A stretch of 64,000 bases of DNA, from contig NZ_JNIO01000005.1 of the NCBI RefSeq assembly GCF_000702545.1, positions 62,001-126,000 of the forward strand. The letters run 5' to 3'. The position numbers and the translations under genes were made by a program. Numbering within the stretch: position 1 is the stretch's first letter; each line of letters opens with the position of its first letter. This document shows, in pieces, positions 50,358 to 60,266 of the stretch. The notes beneath the pieces were generated by a model. It searched no databases. It worked only from the letters and a program-made list of their open reading frames with translations, and had not been told where the DNA came from. This DNA is from Selenomonas sp. AB3002 (GTDB lineage Bacteria > Bacillota > Negativicutes > Selenomonadales > Selenomonadaceae).

Positions 50358-51890
50358 TTATCTTACTGCAGCTGCCTCGGCCTGAACGGCCTTGTATTCC
50401 GGCTTCTTCATTTCGGCCATGGCTTTTACCTTGACCTCGGACAAGAGATTTGTGATGCCCTCTTCCTTCTTCCCAGCCTTCACCAGAAAATCCACCAGCT
50501 GGCTCACTGCCTTGTCCCGGTTTTCGTCCTTCAAGAGGCTGTTCAGGTCAAGGAGGTGGTTATCTGCCTTTTCCTCTGCCGGTTTCTCGCTCTGGCCCGG
50601 GGCACTCGTCCTGCCGTAGATGGCATCCCGCTTTTCCTTGATGGCCACAGATTTTTCCATGAGCTTGTCCTTTTTCTCCTGCAAACTCTGGAGGCCTTTG
50701 TCAAAGACCCGGGCAATCTTGCGAATGCCGCTGTCTACTACGCTGTAGGCCTTGTCCTTGGCAGCATTGCGGATACGCTTGGGGGTGTCAATCACATCCC
50801 GGTATACCTTGTGAACGGTACGGCGGGTGTGCTTGAAGAGCTTGCCATAGTTCCGTCCGGGCTGCTGGGCATGGTTGTAGATGATATTGGCTTCCTCCAA
50901 AAATTTGATGGCCACCGCCATGCTCTGGGCAAACTGCTCCGGGGAATAGCCCTGCACGGAAGAACGCATATCGGCCAGCTCCTGCCGGAGTTCCTGCATT
51001 TCCCGTAGCATATCCTGATTACGCCGTTCCACGGCAGTCAGCTGCTCCACAAGATAGTTGTTGGCGTTCTTCAAGGCCGCCGTGCTGTGGTCTAAGGCCA
51101 CGGCTCTGTCTTCCGTTGAGGCATTTTCCGACTGGTAGGTGCGGGAAAGATGGTTCAAGCTGTCGCACACTGCCTCATGCCTGGGCTGATACCCCTCCCA
51201 AATAGCCGGTTCCGGCCCGAAGCATTCTTCGGCAGTCCGGCAGTCTTCAAGATGCTGTTTAAGTTCCTCGGCAGGGGCAGCAATCTGCTCATAGGCCGCT
51301 ACCGGGGCAGATTCCTTCACATCTTCCATATACCCTTCCATGGTGGCAACCAAGCTGGCAAAGTTCGCTTCATCCAGCTCCGGCTCTTCATTCTGATACT
51401 CATTCATAGCGACATCCTCCTTTGGTGCTGTCTCGTGGTAATCACGACCAAATATCTCCTTGTAAGCGGTGTCAATATCTCGCCCCTCCAATAGAGGCGA
51501 GGCTTTGGAGTATATGCAATTTGTCCTGTACTCGCTTATCACGGCATTGTCTATTTCTTCCGTGAGTTCGTTGGCCATGTGGCCATCATCCAGCCAAGCC
51601 TGCATCGCTATCTTGGCCTCTTCCTTCGGCAAGCCATAGAACTGACTGTCTTTCCTGAATCCCAGCCCCGGCGTGGAAGTGATGAAATCCACTACTTCTG
51701 CTTCACTGGTAACAATGTAGTGGGAGCCATCCACGGCATCAATGGTGAAAACATAATCCCCTGCAGCCGCTCCGGCATTGGACACTTCTTCGATATTATC
51801 GTCAATGAGTGCCCGCAGGTTCTCAGCGGTGACCGGGTTATCACAGATGGCTGTGATGCCCCCGGCACCATCCCTTGCAACATATAGCAT
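50358..51890 (-). CDS. Hypothetical conjugation-region protein with coiled coil
   Basis: 510 residues. The first 120 residues are beta-rich (YVARDGAGGITAICDNPVTA, DYVFTIDAVDGSHYIVTSE). The central part, about 190-320, is helical (YLVEQLTAVERRNQDMLREM) and basic segments follow (KHTRRTVHKVYRDVIDTPKR). No recognised catalytic motif. The start has AGGAGG upstream and lies 26 bp from a 43-bp box shared with the promoter region of the large methylase-helicase gene. It probably heads a conjugation operon. Confidence 0.65.
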   Translation of the reverse strand: MLYVARDGAGGITAICDNPVTAENLRALIDDNIEEVSNAGAAAGDYVFTIDAVDGSHYIVTSEAEVVDFITSTPGLGFRKDSQFYGLPKEEAKIAMQAWLDDGHMANELTEEIDNAVISEYRTNCIYSKASPLLEGRDIDTAYKEIFGRDYHETAPKEDVAMNEYQNEEPELDEANFASLVATMEGYMEDVKESAPVAAYEQIAAPAEELKQHLEDCRTAEECFGPEPAIWEGYQPRHEAVCDSLNHLSRTYQSENASTEDRAVALDHSTAALKNANNYLVEQLTAVERRNQDMLREMQELRQELADMRSSVQGYSPEQFAQSMAVAIKFLEEANIIYNHAQQPGRNYGKLFKHTRRTVHKVYRDVIDTPKRIRNAAKDKAYSVVDSGIRKIARVFDKGLQSLQEKKDKLMEKSVAIKEKRDAIYGRTSAPGQSEKPAEEKADNHLLDLNSLLKDENRDKAVSQLVDFLVKAGKKEEGITNLLSEVKVKAMAEMKKPEYKAVQAEAAAVR

Positions 51891-51915
51891 CTTTATCGCC
51901 TCCTATGGGGGTATT

Positions 51916-51958
51916 GTAAATCTGGTTAGGGGTTGGAAAACTATACAATGTTTTACTC
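51916..51958 (-). repeat. 43-bp leader box, copy 1
   Basis: 41 of 43 bases match 60095-60137, in the same orientation to the start of its operon. On the minus strand it contains TTGTATAGT, a possible -10 region. It probably holds a shared promoter or regulator-binding site. Confidence 0.75.
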
Positions 51959-51962
51959 AACG

Positions 51963-51989
51963 AAAAAAAAGACTGCCATCTTGGCAGTC
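51963..51989 (-). terminator. Terminator after the small membrane protein gene
   Basis: GACTGCC and GGCAGTC pair across a short loop (51971-51989), with an eight-base T tract on the minus strand (51963-51970). Confidence 0.88.
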
Positions 51990-51991
51990 TT

Positions 51992-52189
51992 TCAGCTTGT
52001 TAACCCCCTTATATCGTCAGATGTCCATAATTTGATTTTTCCCGTTGCAAACAGATAGGTAAGCAATACTTTTGTAAACATCACCAAAATTATAATCTGC
52101 AAAGGGGTGATTGATGACAAAAAGGCGATGACAATATCCTTTAATGTTACGATAGTAGAGATAAAGCTAATAAGTTTGTAAATGGACAT
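51992..52189 (-). CDS. Small membrane protein
   Basis: 65 residues with two hydrophobic segments (LISFISTIVTLKDIVIAFL, IIILVMFTKVLLTYLFATG), so probably two membrane helices. ATG 52187-52189 with a full GGAGG upstream, and a strong terminator right after the stop, mark it as real. It has its own place between the methylase-helicase gene and the 50-52 kb operon. It may help the mating channel or be a holin-like protein. Confidence 0.75.
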   Translation of the reverse strand: MSIYKLISFISTIVTLKDIVIAFLSSITPLQIIILVMFTKVLLTYLFATGKIKLWTSDDIRGLTS

Positions 52190-52292
52190 AATGGGACCTC
52201 CTATATTTCTGCCTTCAACCGCTTATTACCTGCGGTTACAAGCGAAATATAGTAAGAATCCATATTTATTCTAAATTATGGAGTTTCTCATA

Positions 52293-52330
52293 AAAAATGA
52301 GGGCCGAACTTCTCTGAAGTTCGGCCCTCA
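52293..52330 (-). terminator. Terminator of the methylase-helicase gene
   Basis: TGAGGGCCGAACTTC and GAAGTTCGGCCCTCA pair across two bases; TTTTTT follows on the minus strand (52292-52297). Confidence 0.9.
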
Positions 52331-52341
52331 TCTGCAAAGCT

Positions 52342-55300
52342 TTATCTGCCAATAGCCATAGCCCTATTTTCGTTATTTTCCCCTACCAGTCGCTTCACAT
52401 CGACTACTTTTATCATGCTGGGAGACAGTTCCTCGATGGTCTTGTAGATGTCTTCGAGGTCGTAGCCCTTCGCTATCATGACATCGGCTATCCCCTTGTC
52501 TGTGCTCATGGCATTATCCGGGGAATAGGCGTTGTCGTTTCTGGTCAGGGCTTCGGCTGCCCGGAAGAGGAATGTCCTTTCGATGTCGCTCTTGCCCTCC
52601 AGTTTGGTGAAGTCCATATGGCCATCCTTGTCCACCAGCTTCAGGATGCGGCTCCGGCGTACATCACCCTCGATGTCCTTGGCCTCAGTGAGGCCTTTTT
52701 CCTTGGCGGCCAGTATCATGTCTATTTCTTCTGACCTTGCCTTGAGCCGCTGGAATTCATCTTCCCTGGGGTAGGGAGCCTCCAAGGAATTCTTGGCCAC
52801 CTCAAGGTTGTGCTTCAAGGTTTCCAGATTTTCCTTTTCTTCCGTGATTTTCTCGTCCACCTTCTTGCCAATGTCCTTGATAGCCGTCAAGATACGTTTC
52901 TTGCTACCGTAGATGTCGATGCGGAAATCAGTGGCATTAACCGCCTGAATGTAGGGGCAGTTGTTCATCCAGTCAAAAGCCGTTGAAAGCTTGAATCCCT
53001 TATATTCCCCGGTGAAATTCTTGGTAGCCGTGGGGGCAAGGGCTTTGCTCAAGGCCTCCACGGCCTCTTTCTCGTCCAGATACTTCACGCCATTGATGGT
53101 CATGGCAAAGGCTTCCTGTGGCTCCCCATCCAGCCCCGTTGTCTTGTGGGTGTTGTTCTGCCACGTTTCCTTGTTCTTCAGCTGGGCCTCCAAGTGGCTC
53201 TCACTCTGGGCAATACGGTTTGGCAAGTCTATCTTTACCTGTTTTGCCATACTCTCACGGTTTTTCAGGTAATTGCCCTTGTCCAGCTTCAAGCGGTTAT
53301 AGGCGTTATCAACGTCCATTTTTTCCTTAATCAGGGGATCACCTGCCGCCAGTGCCTTGATTTCAGCAGCACTCAAAACTACCTCATCACAATCCTCAGC
53401 CTCTCGTGTGGGGACTTTGGAGGACATAATCTGCGAGATAAACCGTTGCTTATTCTCTATGAGCTGCCACATGTAGGCATCAAAGGTGCCTTTGGTAACA
53501 TACCTGAATACCTTCACATCCTTGTTCTCATTGCCCCGGCGGACAATACGCCCCATACGTTGCTCAAGGTCAGCTGGCCGCCATGGCACATCGAGGTCAT
53601 GTGTGGCAATGAGCTTGTCCTGCACATTGGTGCCCACTCCAAGGTTGTCCGTGCGGCCTAAGAGTACCCGCACCTTCCCAGCTCTGACCTTGGCAAAAAG
53701 CTGTTCCTTGGCTTCATCGTCCTTGGCTTCCTGCACAAAGGCGATTTCTTCCCTTGGCACACCTGCCTCCACCAGTTTGTTGCGGATATCATCGTAGACA
53801 TTGAACTTATGTGGCTCTTTCTTATTGGGCACTGACTGGTCGCAGAAAATCAACTGAGTGGATTTCTTGTCCCCGGTGGCCTTGTAGATGTCCAAGACAT
53901 TCTTGATGCACTTGTTGACCTTGCTGTTGGGATTATCTGGCAGGGTTGGGTCGATGATGCGTTCATCCAAGGCCAGACTGCGGCCTTCATTGGTAATTTT
54001 CAGCATATTATCTTCGCTGGGGTCAATACCACCATTGCGGATAGATTCAGCCCGGATAGCCAGCTCGTTCACAAGGTCTGACTGAGTTTCCGTAGGCTCT
54101 ATCTGGTCTACCACCATTTCGCAGTTGGGCACATCCAAATCAAGCATGTCGGCAGTCTTGATATCGGCGGTCATTTTGAATATGGCCATCAACTCCGGCA
54201 GATTGTAGAACCGGGAGAATCTGGTCTTTTCCGTAAAGCCCTTACCCTCCGGCTTCAGCTCAAAACCAGTTACTGCCTCCCCGAAGGTGGCTGCCCAGTC
54301 ATCAAAGCTGTGGATGCCCGCATCCTTCAGCACATTGGGCTGGAGGAATTTCTGCATGGTGTAGAGTTCCGTCATGGAGTTTGACACTGGGGTGCCGGTG
54401 GCAAAGACGAGACCTTTGTAATTGGTTTTCTCGTTGATGTACTGGCACTTGTCCATCAGGTCATTGGCACGGACAGAATCAGAGTTGCCGATACCAGCCA
54501 CGTTGTTCATCTTGGTCATAACGTAGAGATTCTTGAAGTTATGAGCCTCATCCACATAAAGCCTGTCAATGCCCAACTCTTCGAAGTAGATAGGCATGTC
54601 ATCCTTGTTCTTCTCCACTTCATCCTGTGCCTTTTCCAGCCGTTCCCTGGCTTTTTTCAGCATCAGCTCCACCTGCTTGATGGAATACTTGGAATCATCA
54701 CTTCCCCGAAGTTCATCCAGCATATCCTCATATTCCCCTATACGCTGCTCCTGCAGGGCAATCCGGCGTTCCGGGGTAATGGGAATACGCTCAAACTGGG
54801 TATATCCCATGATAACCGCATCCCAATTCTGGGTAGCTACCTTGGCCACAAAAACCTTGCGATTTTTCTTCTCGAAGTCGCTTGGCTGGGCAACAAGGAT
54901 TTTGGCCTTGGGGTAAAGCTTCATAAAAGCTGCCCCAGTCTGCTCGGTGAGGTGCTTTGGTACCACCATCAGGGCTTTCTGTGAAAGCCCCAGCCGCTTG
55001 GCTTCCATGGCAGAGGCTATCATTTCATAAGTCTTGCCCGCACCTACCGCATGAGCAAAGAGAGTATTGCCGCCGTAGAGCGTGTGGGCGATGGCTGCTT
55101 TCTGATGGTCTTTCAGTTCGATGGCCGGGTTCATGCCGGGGAAGCGGAGGTATTCGCCGCTATACTCCCGGGGCACGATGGCATTGAACTTCTCATTGTA
55201 GAGGGCTGTCACTCTGTCGGCTCTCTGCTCATCCTTCATGATCCACTCGGCAAAAGCCCGCTTCAAGTCCTCCTGCTTCATCTGAGCTGCAGAAGTAGCC

Positions 55301-58300
55301 TCCGGGTTGATTACCCGCTTGCCATCAGCTGTGTTCTTGTACACATGGGGCTGCTTGAGGTTTAAGGCCAGCTCGGCAAGGTTCAGGGCATTCACATCAC
55401 TGGTGCCGTAAATCTGGTCTATCTTGGTATTGGAAAAATCTCCCTTCTTGTCAATATGCCACTTGCCAGAGGCCTGTGAATACTCGATTTTCAGCTTTCT
55501 CGCCTCGCTATAAGACAGGTCAAGCTCCTGGGCAAGAAAGTCCCTCACATACTGGATGGGAAGCCATGTAGCCCCAAGTGTAACTCGAATATCCTCAGAG
55601 GGAATATCTGCGGGCTTCACATCTTCCAAAGCCTCGATATTTGCCTCAATGTCCCTGAGCTTATCATCGTAGATACTCAACTGCTCATGCTGGCGGCTGC
55701 TGATGAGGTCTTCCACCTGCTTGTCATAGGCCGTCTTGTAAGCTGGCCATGCTGCTATGATTCCCTTCTTGCAGTCTTCCTTACCCTGCTTATCCAGATG
55801 GACGTAATCGGCAGCAGTGAGTTTTTCATGCAGGAATTTGTAGTAAGGCACGAAATCCGGCTGGAAGTAGGAATTCACCTTGACTTGCGGCTCCATGTGC
55901 TCCAGCATATCCCGTATGTCTGCCCCGGCTTCATCCTGACTGGAAATGCTCTTAATGCCATGACGGAAAGCCTCCAGCACAAAGACCGGGTCATCCCTAT
56001 ATTCCGAAGGGCAGTTGTAGCCAATCTGTCGCATGGCCCCTGCCATGTGCAGCATAAACTCCCGGTCAGACTTATGATTCTCATAGTATTCACGCTCATC
56101 GCCATTCAGCTGGTACAAGCCGTAGATGGCACTCTGATACTGGTTACCTGCCCGGATAAGACCATTGCCGGAACGTACATACTGCTGGGTGTCCTTCAAG
56201 ATGGCGTGTATCTTCTTCTCAAAATCATTCCCCGGGGCGTAATCAGGCTGCCAGTCAGGCATCATGATCCCCGCTACAGCCAGTTCCTTGTCCAGCAGCA
56301 GCTTCTTCCGCTCTTCCTGCAAATGGTGGATTTTAGCCCGGACATTGCCGGAAAGATATTCATCGGCAATTTTGTAATCGCCATCCTTGTAATCTTGGAA
56401 GATGAGCTTCTTGTCCGTCAGTTCCCTGAGGATATCCGTTACATTGGCCTCCGGCATCAGGCTGGCCATGTAGCTGACATCCACCCTGCCCTTTTCCTGC
56501 ATGGAGAAAGCCAAGGCATCCATGGCAGTCTCGGCCTTTTCCGGGGAGAAGGTAGGCATGACTGTGCGGGCTGTGAAAATATCTGCTTTGCCAAGGAACA
56601 CGCCGGTTTCTTCATCCACGTTTTCCAGAACTTCCATCAGGGGGCAGGTGGGGTCCTGCCTGAAGGTAGATAGCAATTCCGTGTCCCTGTAGATATGCCC
56701 GTAGTTCTTCACATGCTGGTCGTAGACCTTATTCAATGTGTCCTGCAGAGCAGACAGTTCTTCATTGGAGCAAGCATTGGTCTGGGCATCAAAGACATCC
56801 CGGACGGCATCCCGAATGTGGATAAGGGAAAGCACTTTCTTCTCAAGTTCCGGGGCTTTAGCCAGAACGGCGTTTATTTTCTTACGCCGTCCAGCGGTCA
56901 AATCTTCTTCTCCCCTAACTTCCCCCGAGACTTTCTTATCTTCCTGCTGGCTCACTATGGCATCCCTTACCAGCTGCTGATGAAGATATAGCTGGAAATC
57001 ATGGGTTGCACCATAAACATCATGGTAGACCACCTTGCCATTCTCATAGGCATAGCCATAACCGTTACTGGCCTGTATGTTTTCCTGCACCGGCGGCTCC
57101 AAGGGTTCCTGAGCTTTTTCATAGCTGCCCTCAAAGTTTGCGATGGTCTCGGCGATTTTATCGCCCAAATCCATCCCCGCTTCCGGCTCACAGGTAACCA
57201 CATTACCATGGGGTCCAGAGGTCAAAGCCAGCTTCCCCAGTACATTTTCCGGGTGCTTGTCAAAATATCTGTTGATGGCCTTGTATTCAAGCTCCTTTGG
57301 TGAAGCAGTTTCCACCCAGCTATTGAAGTTATCGTCTCCACCCTGAGTAAAGCCCTGCTTGTCCTTGGTAATAGTCAAGGGCACTTCCCGCTTCTTCAAG
57401 ATAAGAATATCCGAAGTGACACTGGTACCAGAGGCATTGAAAGCCGTGTTAGGCAGACGGATAGCTCCTACCAGTTCAGCCTTAGCAGCAATATCCTCCC
57501 TGACCTTGGCTGACCGCTTGTCCATGGTGCCGGAGCTGGTCATGGCCACCACATAGCCACCGGGACGCACTTCATCCACCATCTTGCTGATGAAGTAGTC
57601 ATGAATATAGGGACGCTGCTTCTTGTAGCGTACATCGCTGGTAATGCGGTACTCGCCAAAGGGCACATTGCTGATGGCAAGGTCAAAGGAGTTATCCGCA
57701 TAGGTCGTACGCTCAAAGGGCTGGTTGGAAATCTCTGCATCCGTATAGATATGGGCAGCAATTCGAGCAGTGATGGGGTCAAGCTCCACACCATGGATAT
57801 TGCTGGCTTCCCTGATGCCTTCCGGCATATTCTCCAAGAACCTGCCGTTGCCGCAGGATGGCTCCAGGACATTGCCCCCGGCAAAGCCCCGCTTCTCCAG
57901 CCCTTCATAAATCCCCTTGATAAGCTCCGGCGGGGTAAAGTGGGCATTCAAGGTGGAAGCACGAGCAGAACTGTACTCGGCATCCGTGAGGGTATTCCGC
58001 AACTCGTTATATTCCTTCTGCCATGTAGCATTGTACTGGTCAAAGGCTTCAGGCAGGCCACCGAAGCCGGAAAAGCTCTTCAAGACCTTGAGTTCTTCCG
58101 GCGTGGCCTCCCTCTCTTCTTCCTCCAGCCGCTTGACAGTGCGGATGGCAGCCATGTTCCGCTCAAATACCTTACGCTTGCCAGAAGTAGTGGACATATC
58201 TGCCGTAAAGTCCAAATGACTGAAATCATCGGTGGTAATGGGCTTTTCAGGCTGAGGCTCTGCTTCCACAGCAGGAGTTGGAGCTACCTCTTCTACCTTC

Positions 58301-60057
58301 GTTTCTGCCGGTTTCTCTGCCTGTGGAGAATCTGCTGCCTCCACCAGTTCCGTTTTATATGCTTCTATTTCTGGAGGCAGTTCGTGAACAAGGTTTTCAA
58401 TGGTGCTCTTGGAAAAGAATTTCACACGATGATCATAGTTCCTCGTGCCCAGCTTCATGTAGTTCTCCGGGGCTTCCGGGGGAAGGGACCAGTTTTCTGA
58501 TTCTGGCAGTTTGAGGCCATGCTCCTCAAGACCCTTGGCTGCAAATATGATGTGATTGCGAACAAGGTTCATGGCCATGCCATCAGTTTCAAACATCCCA
58601 CCACCAAATTCCCGAATTTGGTGCCACCGATAAAGCTCTAAATGAATATTAGCGATAGTGTATTCAAGGAACTTATCCTTAGGCACACGCCCCATATTCA
58701 GCTTTTGAGCCATGGTCATTTCAGCCTGTGATGGCTTGGGAAATCCCTGTACAACTTCTTCCTCAACAGAAGGGGTGTCCTTGCTGTCCTTAGTTTCCTC
58801 CACGGCTTCGGGGTGACTCTCCTCGGTAACTCTCCCGGAGCCGTCTACGGAAACTTCCTTTTCAGTTACATCCTCCGGCACCCATTTAATCCCACCCTCT
58901 GGCGTTCTTACGGGCTTTAGGGTAGCGGAAGTAACCGTGACCGTGGTTGGATTTTCCTCAGTTACGCCTGTCCCGTCAGCTGCTGGGTCAGAAGATACGT
59001 TATCTCGTTCTCCATCGCCATTATCGCCCTCGTGTACCCCATCCAGTCCTTCTGCTGGAATATGTGGTTCAGGCCCCTCTGCTTCTTCATTTCCTGCTTC
59101 ATCTGCTCGTACTTCTGGTTGTACTCCCTGTCCACCAGTCCCAGCCTCAGCTGTATCTCCCCGCTCTGGAGAATGGCTATCCACTGCGCCGGTTTCTCTT
59201 CCTCCATGTACTTCGCCCAAATCCCTGACCACCGTCCGGGGATTATCTGCATCTGCTCCCTCATTGCCTTTGCTTTCGCCGTCAGCTGGTCTAACTCGTC
59301 CAGCTCCTTCATCCGATCTTCCCTCGCCTTGTCCTCCATGTCCCAACGGGTGAGCATTTCCTGATATTCCTGTTCCTTTGCCAGAAACTCGTCCATTTTC
59401 ATTGCGTCTCTCTTCCTTTCTGATGAAATCTCCAATCTGACTTAAAACCATCTTGCTGGCATCATTTACCGTGGCAAGGGTCTTCTCGACATCCACATCC
59501 TCCCAATCGTGAAGCATCAGCTCAAGGCCAAGCTCATCCTCGGCATCGTAGCCCAGCCGCTCCATGATTACGTAGGCTGTACTGAGGGCCGCAAGCTCTT
59601 TGTCCTCAACCCAAGGCAGAGCATCGGTGTAGCTTTTGGTGAAATTCAGGATTCGCTGAGGCATAGACAGGTCACTGGGTCCGGGAAAATGCTCATCCAT
59701 ATAGGCCTTGCACTTCTGCTCGTTATATTCCCATGTGAGCTTTTCTCCCTGATACCCTTCGGTGGCCGAGACATCAAAGACTTCCTCAACGTGTTCCTGA
59801 TACTCGCTGCCTGCGATGATGGGGATAGGTTTGGCGTTATCTGCCACCTTCCTCCCCAGCTTCTCCCAGATGGCCTTGGTAGCCACCGCACCGCTAGCAC
59901 CTGCCGGGGCGTGGAAAAAGAGATTGATTTGCTGGGTAAGACCATATTTGTGATACTTGCCCATGGTAGACAGAAAGTCGATATAGCGTTGCTGGTTCGA
60001 CTTCATATCTAGGATGAAGCGGTCTGCTTCTGTCATCAAAGCATTTTTGCTTATCAT
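52342..60057 (-). CDS. Giant methylase-SNF2 helicase of a conjugative element
   Basis: 2571 residues. N-terminus: an ArdC-like or zincin-free helical region to about residue 215. Residues 219-365 are a Gly/Glu/Asp-rich low-complexity linker that coincides exactly with an out-of-frame gene (58962-59402). An adenine methylase follows: LEPSCGNGRFLENMPEG near 734 and the SNVPFGEY form of NPPY near 800. Helicase motifs are HAVGAGKTYEMIAS near 1672, VDEAHNFKNL near 1837 and RMGRIVRRGNEN near 2172. This layout is typical of plasmid-borne 'helicase/methylase' proteins that protect and process transferred DNA. ATG with AAGGAGG upstream. Confidence 0.92.
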   Translation of the reverse strand: MISKNALMTEADRFILDMKSNQQRYIDFLSTMGKYHKYGLTQQINLFFHAPAGASGAVATKAIWEKLGRKVADNAKPIPIIAGSEYQEHVEEVFDVSATEGYQGEKLTWEYNEQKCKAYMDEHFPGPSDLSMPQRILNFTKSYTDALPWVEDKELAALSTAYVIMERLGYDAEDELGLELMLHDWEDVDVEKTLATVNDASKMVLSQIGDFIRKEERRNENGRVSGKGTGISGNAHPLGHGGQGEGRSDEGAGRVRPADGESKGNEGADADNPRTVVRDLGEVHGGRETGAVDSHSPERGDTAEAGTGGQGVQPEVRADEAGNEEAEGPEPHIPAEGLDGVHEGDNGDGERDNVSSDPAADGTGVTEENPTTVTVTSATLKPVRTPEGGIKWVPEDVTEKEVSVDGSGRVTEESHPEAVEETKDSKDTPSVEEEVVQGFPKPSQAEMTMAQKLNMGRVPKDKFLEYTIANIHLELYRWHQIREFGGGMFETDGMAMNLVRNHIIFAAKGLEEHGLKLPESENWSLPPEAPENYMKLGTRNYDHRVKFFSKSTIENLVHELPPEIEAYKTELVEAADSPQAEKPAETKVEEVAPTPAVEAEPQPEKPITTDDFSHLDFTADMSTTSGKRKVFERNMAAIRTVKRLEEEEREATPEELKVLKSFSGFGGLPEAFDQYNATWQKEYNELRNTLTDAEYSSARASTLNAHFTPPELIKGIYEGLEKRGFAGGNVLEPSCGNGRFLENMPEGIREASNIHGVELDPITARIAAHIYTDAEISNQPFERTTYADNSFDLAISNVPFGEYRITSDVRYKKQRPYIHDYFISKMVDEVRPGGYVVAMTSSGTMDKRSAKVREDIAAKAELVGAIRLPNTAFNASGTSVTSDILILKKREVPLTITKDKQGFTQGGDDNFNSWVETASPKELEYKAINRYFDKHPENVLGKLALTSGPHGNVVTCEPEAGMDLGDKIAETIANFEGSYEKAQEPLEPPVQENIQASNGYGYAYENGKVVYHDVYGATHDFQLYLHQQLVRDAIVSQQEDKKVSGEVRGEEDLTAGRRKKINAVLAKAPELEKKVLSLIHIRDAVRDVFDAQTNACSNEELSALQDTLNKVYDQHVKNYGHIYRDTELLSTFRQDPTCPLMEVLENVDEETGVFLGKADIFTARTVMPTFSPEKAETAMDALAFSMQEKGRVDVSYMASLMPEANVTDILRELTDKKLIFQDYKDGDYKIADEYLSGNVRAKIHHLQEERKKLLLDKELAVAGIMMPDWQPDYAPGNDFEKKIHAILKDTQQYVRSGNGLIRAGNQYQSAIYGLYQLNGDEREYYENHKSDREFMLHMAGAMRQIGYNCPSEYRDDPVFVLEAFRHGIKSISSQDEAGADIRDMLEHMEPQVKVNSYFQPDFVPYYKFLHEKLTAADYVHLDKQGKEDCKKGIIAAWPAYKTAYDKQVEDLISSRQHEQLSIYDDKLRDIEANIEALEDVKPADIPSEDIRVTLGATWLPIQYVRDFLAQELDLSYSEARKLKIEYSQASGKWHIDKKGDFSNTKIDQIYGTSDVNALNLAELALNLKQPHVYKNTADGKRVINPEATSAAQMKQEDLKRAFAEWIMKDEQRADRVTALYNEKFNAIVPREYSGEYLRFPGMNPAIELKDHQKAAIAHTLYGGNTLFAHAVGAGKTYEMIASAMEAKRLGLSQKALMVVPKHLTEQTGAAFMKLYPKAKILVAQPSDFEKKNRKVFVAKVATQNWDAVIMGYTQFERIPITPERRIALQEQRIGEYEDMLDELRGSDDSKYSIKQVELMLKKARERLEKAQDEVEKNKDDMPIYFEELGIDRLYVDEAHNFKNLYVMTKMNNVAGIGNSDSVRANDLMDKCQYINEKTNYKGLVFATGTPVSNSMTELYTMQKFLQPNVLKDAGIHSFDDWAATFGEAVTGFELKPEGKGFTEKTRFSRFYNLPELMAIFKMTADIKTADMLDLDVPNCEMVVDQIEPTETQSDLVNELAIRAESIRNGGIDPSEDNMLKITNEGRSLALDERIIDPTLPDNPNSKVNKCIKNVLDIYKATGDKKSTQLIFCDQSVPNKKEPHKFNVYDDIRNKLVEAGVPREEIAFVQEAKDDEAKEQLFAKVRAGKVRVLLGRTDNLGVGTNVQDKLIATHDLDVPWRPADLEQRMGRIVRRGNENKDVKVFRYVTKGTFDAYMWQLIENKQRFISQIMSSKVPTREAEDCDEVVLSAAEIKALAAGDPLIKEKMDVDNAYNRLKLDKGNYLKNRESMAKQVKIDLPNRIAQSESHLEAQLKNKETWQNNTHKTTGLDGEPQEAFAMTINGVKYLDEKEAVEALSKALAPTATKNFTGEYKGFKLSTAFDWMNNCPYIQAVNATDFRIDIYGSKKRILTAIKDIGKKVDEKITEEKENLETLKHNLEVAKNSLEAPYPREDEFQRLKARSEEIDMILAAKEKGLTEAKDIEGDVRRSRILKLVDKDGHMDFTKLEGKSDIERTFLFRAAEALTRNDNAYSPDNAMSTDKGIADVMIAKGYDLEDIYKTIEELSPSMIKVVDVKRLVGENNENRAMAIGR
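58962..59402 (-). CDS. TnpV-like protein overprinted inside the methylase-helicase gene
   Basis: 146 residues in a different frame of the same strand. It has a normal amino-acid composition: a helical N-terminus (MKMDEFLAKEQEYQEMLTRW) and a C-terminal pattern RWSGIWAKYMEEEKPAQWIA, then DWMGYTRAIMAMENEITYLL, which resembles TnpV-type proteins of Firmicute mobile elements. ATG 59400-59402 has AAGGAAGAG upstream. The host gene's frame here is low-complexity GDG-rich filler, as expected when one frame is constrained by another. The TnpV call is by similarity of pattern, moderate only. Confidence 0.6.
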   Translation of the reverse strand: MKMDEFLAKEQEYQEMLTRWDMEDKAREDRMKELDELDQLTAKAKAMREQMQIIPGRWSGIWAKYMEEEKPAQWIAILQSGEIQLRLGLVDREYNQKYEQMKQEMKKQRGLNHIFQQKDWMGYTRAIMAMENEITYLLTQQLTGQA

Positions 60058-60094
60058 GGATATGCCTCCTTCATATGGTGATTACATATCCATG

Positions 60095-60137
60095 GTAAAT
60101 CTGCTTAGGGGTTGAAAAACTATACAATGTTTTACTC
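60095..60137 (-). repeat. 43-bp leader box, copy 2
   Basis: Matches 51916-51958 at 41 of 43 bases and stands 38 bp before the methylase-helicase start. Likely coordinates expression of the two conjugation-linked operons. Confidence 0.75.
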
Positions 60138-60217
60138 TACGGTTTTCCAGTAAAATATTAACATATATTAATATATATCGCAAGAATTTTCTGTTATTAT
60201 TCTAGGAGAAGAGTTTC

Positions 60218-60246
60218 TTGACTAACCCTATTTAATAGGGTATGAT
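60218..60246 (+). promoter_or_regulatory. higBA promoter with 17-bp palindromic operator
   Basis: TTGACT (60218-60223), 17-bp spacer, TATGAT (60241-60246). The spacer holds the perfect palindrome ACCCTATT-T-AATAGGGT (60225-60241), the obvious site for the antitoxin. Confidence 0.85.
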
Positions 60247-60266
60247 ATCAGCAAAGGAGAAATGAA

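Noticed and set aside
57601-58500. A 299-codon plus-strand frame opposite the methylase part of the giant gene.
   Set aside because: Complement of a region with intact methylase motifs; hydrophobic and cysteine-rich content typical of antisense shadow frames.
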